Assembly: GCA_964552325.1 (NCBI GenBank)
Contig: CAZKHA010000024.1
Span: 1 to 32,408, forward strand
DNA: 32,408 nt
Origin: CAZKCK01 sp964552325
GTDB lineage: Bacteria > Bacteroidota > Bacteroidia > Bacteroidales > TTA-H9
Reading direction: 5' to 3'
The notes under the pieces are model-generated. The model did not search any database and was not told the origin of the DNA. It saw only the letters and a program-made list of their open reading frames with translations. This document shows, one piece after another, positions 26,193-32,408 of this stretch. Position numbers and translations under genes: made by a program. How positions within the stretch are numbered: the stretch's first letter is position 1; the number at the start of each line of letters is the position of its first letter.

Positions 26193-26711
26193 ATGCGTAT
26201 AGCAAGAATTAGACAAGAATCAGCTTCCGATAATGCTTCCGGAGTTGACCTCACTCTCCTCGACCCCCTGATTGCTAAATATAAAGGGAAAAAAGGAAAT
26301 CTTATCCCTTTGTTGCAGGGCACACAAAACCTTTTGGGATATATCCCACGCGAGGCTTTTGAGAAAATTGCCGCCGAAACCGAAAACAACCTTAGCGATA
26401 TGTATGGCGTTGCCACTTTTTATTCGCAGTTTAGGCTTGCCCCAGTTGGCAAACATATAATTAAAGTATGCCATGGCACCGCCTGTCACGTACAAAACGC
26501 CAATGCCATTAGCGAAGCCTTGGTAGAAGCCCTTGGCGTAGCCGATGGTGGCACCACCGAAGATGGCTTGTTTACCCTCGAATCAGTGGCCTGCCTGGGC
26601 TGTTGCAGCCTTGCACCAGTTATGATGATTGGCGACGACACCTTTGGCAAGCTCACCGGTACAGAAGCGGTTAAGATTGTTAAAAACATCCGAATAAAAG
26701 AAAACCAATAA
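26193..26711 (+). CDS. NuoE-like 2Fe-2S subunit of an NAD(P)H oxidoreductase complex
   Basis: A 172-residue thioredoxin-fold [2Fe-2S] protein of the NuoE/HydC family. Cluster ligands are C93 and C98 (VCHGTACHV) and C134 and C138 (ACLGCCS), the usual C-x4-C and C-x3-C pairs. An N-terminal helical region (about 22-80) with the YGVATFYSQF motif is typical. It passes electrons between the flavoprotein and other clusters in soluble bifurcating complexes or complex I. Because no membrane complex I subunits are here and the partner at 28540 carries a GltD module, I read it as part of a soluble transhydrogenase-like complex. It starts 42 bp after paralogue B and 19 bp before the NuoF-like gene. Confidence 0.93.
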   Translation: MRIARIRQESASDNASGVDLTLLDPLIAKYKGKKGNLIPLLQGTQNLLGYIPREAFEKIAAETENNLSDMYGVATFYSQFRLAPVGKHIIKVCHGTACHVQNANAISEALVEALGVADGGTTEDGLFTLESVACLGCCSLAPVMMIGDDTFGKLTGTEAVKIVKNIRIKENQ

Positions 26712-26730
26712 CGAATAGACCCTTATCACC

Positions 26731-28509
26731 ATGGAAAAAACGAAAGTTATTGTAGGCCTTGGAAGCTGCGGTATTGCCGCCGGCGCTGCCAAAACCTATC
26801 AAAAAATACTTGAACTGCAAAAAGCTGAAAACCTGCAGTTCGAGCTTAAAAAAACCAGTTGCATCGGCATGTGCTACCGCGAACCTTTGGTAGAAATTGT
26901 AGATGAAAGCGGCTCCTATCTGTATGGCGAAATTGATGAAAACAAAGCCATCGACCTCATCAACCGCCACATCGTTCAGCAAAGCCCCATTAAAGAATAC
27001 ATCGTACACTCCGACCTCATACCCTCTGTTGACGACACCTTTACCAAAGACCAGATAAAAATTGCTTTGCGCAACTGCGGCTACATCGACCCCGAAAGCA
27101 TCGAAGAATATCGTGAACGCGATGGGTACAAATCAATTGGCAAGATAGCTGCCCAGAAACTCACTTCAGAAGATGTAATCAAAACCGTGCTAGAATCGGG
27201 CATACGTGGCCGTGGCGGTGGCGGTTTCCCAACAGGTCTCAAATGGAAGTTCGCCTTTAACTATAAGTCGCCCGAAAAATACATCATTTGCAATGCCGAC
27301 GAAGGCGACCCCGGCGCTTTTATGGATCGCTCGGTTTTAGAAGGCGACCCACATAGCGTGCTCGAAGGGATGATTATTGGCGCCTATGCCATTGGCGCTA
27401 CCGATGGCGTAATTTATTGCCGTGCCGAGTATCCTCTGGCTATCAAACGTTTGAATATTGCCATTGCACAAGCCCGCGAAGCTGGCTACCTTGGTAAAAA
27501 CATCTGTGGTATCGAAGGCTTTAACTTCGACCTGTACATTAAAGAAGGTGCCGGCGCTTTTGTTTGTGGCGAAGAAACCGCCCTTATCGCTTCGGTTGAA
27601 GGACAACGCGGTATGCCCCGCAAACGTCCTCCCTTCCCAGCCGAAAGCGGACTATGGCGCAAACCTACCAACATCAACAATGTTGAAACCTTTGCCAACA
27701 TACCCTGGATTGTACTGCATGGCGCAGCAGCCTACGCACAATATGGAACCGAGAAAAGTAAGGGAACCAAAGTATTTGCGCTGGCCGGAAAAGTAAAACG
27801 CTCTGGTTTGGTTGAAGTGCCCATGGGCATCACCATCCGCGATGTAATCTTTAAATTGGGCGGTGGCATCCAAAACGATAAAAAATTCAAAGCCGTGCAA
27901 CTGGGCGGGCCTTCAGGTGGATGTATCCCCGAGCACCTGGCCGACACCATTGTTGATTACGATTCAGTAAATGCCACCGGCGCCATCATGGGTTCGGGCG
28001 GCATGGTTGTAATGGACGAAACCACCTGCATGATTGACGTGGCCAAGTTCTTCCTTGATTTTACACGCAAAGAATCCTGTGGCAAATGCACCTTCTGCCG
28101 TATCGGAACCAAACGCATGCTCGAAATTCTTGAGCGCATCTCACTAGGCGAAGGACGCGATGGCGATATAAACAAACTACTGGAACTTGCCGAGCAAATC
28201 AAGAACAACTCCTTATGTGGCCTTGGCCAAACGGCTCCCAACCCCGTACTAACCACCATTAAGTATTTCAGGGATGAGTACGAAGCCCATATCCGCGATA
28301 AAAAATGCCCTGCCAAGGTTTGTAAAAACCTGCTAACCTATACCGTTGATACCGTCAAATGCACCGGTTGCACGGTTTGCGCTAAAAACTGCCCCACCAA
28401 AGCCATCGACGGCGAACGCAAAAAGGTCCATTTTATCAGGCAAGACGCTTGCATACGCTGCGGCGCATGTTTTAGCAAATGTAAGTTCGAAGCCATCACC
28501 CTATCTTAA
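26731..28509 (+). CDS. NuoF/HydB-like NADH-binding flavoprotein with extra Fe-S domains
   Basis: A 592-residue flavoprotein, the NADH- and FMN-binding subunit of a soluble complex. An N-terminal thioredoxin-like domain (about 1-85) has C13, C44 and C48; I see no fourth cysteine in its usual place. The NuoF core follows, with GRGGGGFPTG at 160-169 for FMN/NADH and ADEGDPGAF. An SLBB segment comes next, then the 4Fe-4S site ESCGKCTFC with C450, C453, C456 and C496. A C-terminal pair of 4Fe-4S ferredoxin motifs uses C544/547/550/554 and C574/577/580/584. The two extra domains mark the HydB/HndC/StnB branch rather than complex I NuoF. It lies 30 bp before the fusion gene. Confidence 0.94.
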   Translation: MEKTKVIVGLGSCGIAAGAAKTYQKILELQKAENLQFELKKTSCIGMCYREPLVEIVDESGSYLYGEIDENKAIDLINRHIVQQSPIKEYIVHSDLIPSVDDTFTKDQIKIALRNCGYIDPESIEEYRERDGYKSIGKIAAQKLTSEDVIKTVLESGIRGRGGGGFPTGLKWKFAFNYKSPEKYIICNADEGDPGAFMDRSVLEGDPHSVLEGMIIGAYAIGATDGVIYCRAEYPLAIKRLNIAIAQAREAGYLGKNICGIEGFNFDLYIKEGAGAFVCGEETALIASVEGQRGMPRKRPPFPAESGLWRKPTNINNVETFANIPWIVLHGAAAYAQYGTEKSKGTKVFALAGKVKRSGLVEVPMGITIRDVIFKLGGGIQNDKKFKAVQLGGPSGGCIPEHLADTIVDYDSVNATGAIMGSGGMVVMDETTCMIDVAKFFLDFTRKESCGKCTFCRIGTKRMLEILERISLGEGRDGDINKLLELAEQIKNNSLCGLGQTAPNPVLTTIKYFRDEYEAHIRDKKCPAKVCKNLLTYTVDTVKCTGCTVCAKNCPTKAIDGERKKVHFIRQDACIRCGACFSKCKFEAITLS

Positions 28510-28539
28510 TGTCAAATCCCATAAAAATTTATTGATTGT

Positions 28540-31500
28540 ATGAACGATTATCTCAACATAGTCCTCAACGGAACCATCGTTAAAGGGTTCCCCGGAGAAA
28601 CCATTCTTCAGTTAGCCGAACGCCATGGGATTAAAATCCCAACCTTGTGCAACGACCCTCGCCTTGAGCCTTATTCCTCTTGCTACGTTTGTGTGGTAGA
28701 GGTTAAAGGAATGCGTGGCCATCAGCCCTCCTGCTCAACACGTATTGCCGAAGGCATGGAAATTACTACCGATAACGACGCCATCAGCAAATCGCGCAAA
28801 ACAGCCTTAGACCTCATTTTAAGCAACCACTATGCCGATTGCCTAGGCCCTTGTAAGCAAACCTGCCCTGCCGGCGTTGATGTTCAGGGATATATAGCCC
28901 TAATCGACAAAGGCTTGTATAGCGAAGCCATTGGCGTGATCAAAGAAAATAACCCCTTGCCCGCCATTTGTGGCCGTGTGTGTGTACGCCCCTGCGAAGT
29001 GGCTTGCCGCCGCAATTTGTTGGGCGAAGGAACCGGCGTAGGCCTGGATTACCTCAAACGCTTTGCTGCCGACATCGACCTTGAAGCCGAAGATAAGTTT
29101 GTGCCCGAAGTTAAAGCCGCCACAGGCAAAAAAGTGGCCATTATCGGTGCAGGTCCCGGTGGCTTATCAGCCGCCTATTACCTTCAGATAGAAGGCCACC
29201 AATGCGATATTTACGAAGCTGCCCCCAAATCGGGCGGATGGCTGCGCTATGGAATCCCCGAATACCGATTGCCCAACGATATCCTCGATAAAGAGGTGAA
29301 AAACATTACCGACCTAGGCGTAAACATCCATTACAGCCAACGCTTGGGCGATAACCTCAGCTACGAAACACTTTCGAAGCAATATGATGCCACCGTTTTA
29401 GCCATCGGCTCTCAAAAAGGCACCCGCGTGGGTTGCGAAGGCGACGATGCTGCCAATGTGTTCTCAGGAATCGACTTCTTAAAAACCATGGAAGTAACCG
29501 GCGAAAAAATGGACTTCCGTGGCAAGACTGTTGCCGTGGTAGGTGGTGGTAACACAGCCATGGACTGCTGCCGTACCTCCATCCGTTGTGGAGCAGAAAA
29601 AGTGTATGTTATTTACAGGCGTACCGAAGCCGAGATGCCCGCCAACCCCATCGAAATTCACGAATCGAAACTGGAAGGCGTGGAATACCTCTTCTTGACT
29701 AACCCCACCAAAATCAACAAGCACGCAGATGGCTCCCTTAAATCGGTGACCTGCATCCGCATGGAATTGGGCGAACCCGATGCTTCGGGCCGTCGCCGTC
29801 CTGTGCCTGTTGAAGGCTCCGAATACGATATCGAACTCGACTATATGCTGGCTGCCATCGGACAAAAAACCGACATCAACTTCCTTGAAAACGTGAATGC
29901 CTTTGCCAAAAATGGCCAGCTAAAACCCAATAAATGGGGCGATATTGAAGCCAATGCCAAGACCTTGCAAACCGGCATCCACAATATGTTTGCCTGCGGC
30001 GATGCCGTTAGCGGACCAGCAACCATTATCGAAGCCGTGGCACAAGCCAAAAATGCAGCTTTGTCCTGCCATCAATATCTTACGAGCCAGCCCATCGAAC
30101 CACTGAAAAAGGAGTTCATTAGCCGCAAGGACAACTTTAAGGAACAGCAAACCGACGCCTACCAAGGACGTTATGGCTGCCAAAGCCGCCACGAGATGCC
30201 GGTGTTGGACCCTGAGAAACGCCTGAACTTTAGCGAGGTTGAATTGGGCTACGAAAACGAAGAAGTGGCCCTGAACGAAGCCCAGCGCTGCCTCGAATGC
30301 GGATGTACCGAATACTATACCTGCGACTTGAAAAAGTATGCCACCCAGTATGGTGCTGACCAAAAACATTTCGACGGCGAATTCCGCGAATACCAAGTTG
30401 ATTTCCGCCACCCCTTTATCGAGATCGACAACAACAAATGCGTGCTTTGCAGCCGTTGTGTTCGCATTTGCCGCGAGGTGGTGGGCGCCGGAGCCCTTGG
30501 ATTGGTTAACCGTGGTTTCGACACCTTTGTAGCCCCTAGCATGGGCGACTCGCTTACCGATACCCCTTGCGAATCGTGCGGCCTCTGCATCTCTGCCTGC
30601 CCAACAGGCGCCATTACCGAAAACGTGCCCTTTAAACCTGGACCTGTTGAAACCGACGAAGTACCTACCATTGACTTCATGGGTTCAGAAGGTTTTGAAA
30701 TAAGCCTGAAACACCGCAAAGGCTTCATTTTCCGTACCGATGGCCGCAAAGGCACCATCAACCAATCGGGCAACATCAACCGCAGGGCCAAATTTGGCTA
30801 CCGCCTGGTGAACGACAGCAAACGCATCGTAAAACCATTGCTGCGCCACGAAGGAGGATACAAAGAGATAAGCTTTGAAGAAGCCCTCGACCTGATGGTT
30901 AACCAAATCAAAGCCGTTAAACCCATTGAGAATGCCTTTACGGGCGGGGCACGCCTTACCAACGAAGAGATGTACCTCATCCAAAAACTGGCACGTGGAG
31001 GTGTGAAAACCCCCAACGTCAACAGCTTCCATTACATGGGCCGCGGCAAGGGCTACCTGCATACCGCCGAATTCAATGTGCCGTTTAACGACCTTCCACA
31101 AGCCCGAAACTTCTTTGTGCTGGGTTGCGAGTTAACCATGGATCACCCCGTTATCAGCTTTATTGTTAATGCTACGCATTATACGCATAAAGCTCCTATC
31201 AACCTGATAACCATCGAAGAAAACGCGTTGGAACACAAAGCAAGTACAACAACCAAAATAAAGTCGTATTACCACTTTGTAAAAGCTGCCAACCACTACC
31301 TTATCAGCCAAGGCCTGCAAAACGAGCTGTTTATCAGCACCCTGATGAGCGGTTTTGAAGATTACAAACAAAACATCCTTGCCGAAGACTATGCTGCTTT
31401 GCTTGCCAAAGCCGGGGTAACAGCTACCGAGCTAGAATCCTTTGCCAATGGCTATAACGATGCCATGAATGCCGTGCTTATCTTTAGTGAGAAACAGGTG

Positions 31501-32223
31501 TCGGGTGCTACAGCCATTGAGTTGGCAAACCTCTCGGCCATCACCGGAAAAACCGGAAAAACAGCCATGGGCTTGGTAGCGCTTAAAGAATGCTGCAATA
31601 GCCAAGGTATTATTGATAATGGCATGCGCGTAAACTCAGGCCCAGGACTGCAAGAGCTAACCGACCGCAGCTTTGTGGAGAAACTCGAGAAGGCATGGGG
31701 CGTTAGCGGTATTCCAGCTCCGGCAGGATGCACCAAACCCCGCCTTGAAGACGGTGTAATCTCCAACCTGTTTGTGTTTGGCGAAGACCCCATCGGTTGC
31801 GCTATCGACAAAGAGCGCATCAATGGCTGGTTCAGCAACCTGCAGTTTACGGTGGTGATGGATTATTTTATGACTGAAACCGCGCAACAAGCTGACTTGG
31901 TACTTCCGGCCAGTTTCCCCTTTGAGTTGGGCGGATCGTTCAGCAACACCCAGAAAAACATCCAGACCTTCCAGGCTGGTCTTAAGCCAAAACCCGCTAT
32001 GACCTCCTACGCTATGTTGCTAGCTTTACATGAGCGTTTCGGCCTTGCCACAGCCCAAACCCCCGAAGAAATCTTCTTGGAGTTTGCAGCCCTGTTGCCA
32101 GGCAAACACTGCGAGCAACTCAGCTTTGAATACACCAGCACCGACGATGGCGCCCGCCTTTTCCATGCCGGTGCTGACGGCCTGCTCAAACGCTTCGACG
32201 ACGAGTTTGAAGCCGCTTTCTAG
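28540..32223 (+). CDS. 2Fe-2S / GltD-type NADPH oxidoreductase / ferredoxin / NuoG-like fusion
   Basis: A 1227-residue fusion. Residues 1-80 are a plant-type [2Fe-2S] domain (C37, C48, C51, C65). A cysteine-rich linker follows (H97, C101, C105, C109, then GRVCVRPCEVACRRN). A GltD/NfnB-type flavoprotein module has FAD motif GAGPGG at 203-208 and a nucleotide motif GGGNTAMD at 335-342. Two 4Fe-4S ferredoxin motifs use C634/637/640/644 and C677/680/683/687. From about 720 to the end lies a molybdopterin-oxidoreductase-like domain resembling FdhA/NuoG. It lacks the N-terminal CxxCxxxC cluster and the usual Cys/Sec active-site segment (NSFHYMGRGKGY instead), so it is probably structural. The set with the two preceding genes resembles Sporomusa-type Nfn (StnC-like). 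It may be annotated as glutamate synthase, NuoG or formate dehydrogenase. Confidence 0.9.
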   Translation: MNDYLNIVLNGTIVKGFPGETILQLAERHGIKIPTLCNDPRLEPYSSCYVCVVEVKGMRGHQPSCSTRIAEGMEITTDNDAISKSRKTALDLILSNHYADCLGPCKQTCPAGVDVQGYIALIDKGLYSEAIGVIKENNPLPAICGRVCVRPCEVACRRNLLGEGTGVGLDYLKRFAADIDLEAEDKFVPEVKAATGKKVAIIGAGPGGLSAAYYLQIEGHQCDIYEAAPKSGGWLRYGIPEYRLPNDILDKEVKNITDLGVNIHYSQRLGDNLSYETLSKQYDATVLAIGSQKGTRVGCEGDDAANVFSGIDFLKTMEVTGEKMDFRGKTVAVVGGGNTAMDCCRTSIRCGAEKVYVIYRRTEAEMPANPIEIHESKLEGVEYLFLTNPTKINKHADGSLKSVTCIRMELGEPDASGRRRPVPVEGSEYDIELDYMLAAIGQKTDINFLENVNAFAKNGQLKPNKWGDIEANAKTLQTGIHNMFACGDAVSGPATIIEAVAQAKNAALSCHQYLTSQPIEPLKKEFISRKDNFKEQQTDAYQGRYGCQSRHEMPVLDPEKRLNFSEVELGYENEEVALNEAQRCLECGCTEYYTCDLKKYATQYGADQKHFDGEFREYQVDFRHPFIEIDNNKCVLCSRCVRICREVVGAGALGLVNRGFDTFVAPSMGDSLTDTPCESCGLCISACPTGAITENVPFKPGPVETDEVPTIDFMGSEGFEISLKHRKGFIFRTDGRKGTINQSGNINRRAKFGYRLVNDSKRIVKPLLRHEGGYKEISFEEALDLMVNQIKAVKPIENAFTGGARLTNEEMYLIQKLARGGVKTPNVNSFHYMGRGKGYLHTAEFNVPFNDLPQARNFFVLGCELTMDHPVISFIVNATHYTHKAPINLITIEENALEHKASTTTKIKSYYHFVKAANHYLISQGLQNELFISTLMSGFEDYKQNILAEDYAALLAKAGVTATELESFANGYNDAMNAVLIFSEKQVSGATAIELANLSAITGKTGKTAMGLVALKECCNSQGIIDNGMRVNSGPGLQELTDRSFVEKLEKAWGVSGIPAPAGCTKPRLEDGVISNLFVFGEDPIGCAIDKERINGWFSNLQFTVVMDYFMTETAQQADLVLPASFPFELGGSFSNTQKNIQTFQAGLKPKPAMTSYAMLLALHERFGLATAQTPEEIFLEFAALLPGKHCEQLSFEYTSTDDGARLFHAGADGLLKRFDDEFEAAF

Positions 32224-32251
32224 GCATACAGTTTTCTCGATTCGTAAAAAA

Positions 32252-32278
32252 GGCATCCTGTGTGGGTGCCTTTTTTTT
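32252..32278 (+). terminator. Terminator of the NuoE/NuoF/fusion operon
   Basis: GGCATCC, loop TGTGT, GGGTGCC (one T-G wobble), followed by eight T residues, 28 bp after the stop codon. The flanking A run extends the stem. It shows the operon ends with the fusion gene, so no hydrogenase subunit is co-transcribed. Confidence 0.9.
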
Positions 32279-32324
32279 GAGAAATTGTATGGTCTCTTCC
32301 ATAAAAATAACGAATCCACCGGTG

Positions 32325-32332
32325 TAATTTTG
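32325..32332 (+). promoter_or_regulatory. Possible promoter box for a gene beyond the window
   Basis: TAATTTTG matches TAnnTTTG and lies 56 bp before an ATG at 32389 (reading MALSFS to the window end). No TTG element is seen upstream, and the gene itself cannot be judged from 20 bases. Confidence 0.25.
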
Positions 32333-32408
32333 GTCGATCTGTCTCATATTTACAATTTGACATTTACAATATTCTTCAATAAAGAACTATGGCTCTGTCA
32401 TTCTCAAC

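Noticed and set aside
27282..27701. Long minus-strand open frames opposite the NuoF-like gene
   Set aside because: They are antisense to a strongly conserved gene and result from its codon bias; no start signals or recognisable domains are seen.
28540..32223. Calling the fusion protein a glutamate synthase small subunit or a formate dehydrogenase
   Set aside because: It has a GltD-like module and a molybdopterin-like domain together, but the Mo/W active-site segment is missing and no glutamate synthase large subunit is present.
26193..32223. Respiratory complex I (nuo) operon
   Set aside because: No membrane subunits or other peripheral subunits follow; a terminator closes the operon, and the flavoprotein has HydB-type extra domains.
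1..32408. CRISPR arrays, tRNA or rRNA genes, insertion sequences
   Set aside because: Reading all gaps shows no regularly spaced repeats, cloverleaf-like segments, rRNA signatures, transposase genes or terminal inverted repeats.

Overview
The window looks like a chromosomal stretch from a member of the Bacteroidota, probably an anaerobic or microaerophilic relative of the Bacteroidales/Marinilabiliales. The evidence is indirect. The genes are AT-leaning and mostly lack Shine-Dalgarno sequences. Several intergenic regions carry the Bacteroidota promoter signature (TTTG or TTG, about 20 bp, then TAnnTTTG). The protein families (VanZ-like, MutS2, bleomycin-hydrolase-type aminopeptidase C with a signal peptide, M16 peptidase beginning MEYQ, 450-residue NADP-type glutamate dehydrogenase) fit this phylum. 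I see no rRNA, tRNA, CRISPR array, insertion sequence or prophage.

Layout. Positions 31-1597 hold gcvH, a VanZ-like membrane protein and a TonB-family protein, closed by an intrinsic terminator. Positions 1922-5774 hold dnaE and trxA. After a gene-free but strongly structured 316-bp gap, a DUF58/vWA protein, mutS2 and an HD-domain hydrolase form a plus-strand run (6091-10205). On the minus strand, 10301-16401 contains an ABC importer of the molybdate/tungstate/sulfate class (ATPase and permease, no binding protein), an exported aminopeptidase C, an Mn-type superoxide dismutase, a SAM-dependent O-methyltransferase and an M16 peptidase. A TPR lipoprotein (16584-17126) is divergent from the M16 gene.

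The most interesting part is 17129-32223. Two large paralogues (990 and 1414 residues) flank gdhA. Each has two receiver-like domains, a pyruvate-phosphate-dikinase/PEP-synthase-type ATP-binding domain and a shared C-terminal domain. Neither has the phosphohistidine swivel motif or the PEP-utilising barrel, so they are not ordinary PEP synthases or PPDKs. In both, receiver 1 has Met in place of the phospho-acceptor Asp, while receiver 2 keeps the full active-site set. The longer paralogue adds three tandem GAF-like sensor repeats. It lies 42 bp upstream of a three-gene operon encoding a NuoE-like protein, a NuoF/HydB-like flavoprotein and a 1227-residue fusion of a 2Fe-2S domain, a GltD/NfnB-type NADPH module, ferredoxin domains and a degenerate molybdopterin-oxidoreductase domain. 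That operon resembles the Sporomusa-type (Stn) electron-bifurcating transhydrogenase and ends in a clear terminator.

Working together (inference): glutamate dehydrogenase uses NADPH to assimilate ammonia, and the Stn-like complex would exchange electrons among NADH, NADPH and ferredoxin. The two receiver/ATP-grasp paralogues sit beside both and may be signal-responsive enzymes or regulators tied to energy, nitrogen or redox state. Their reaction is unknown from sequence.
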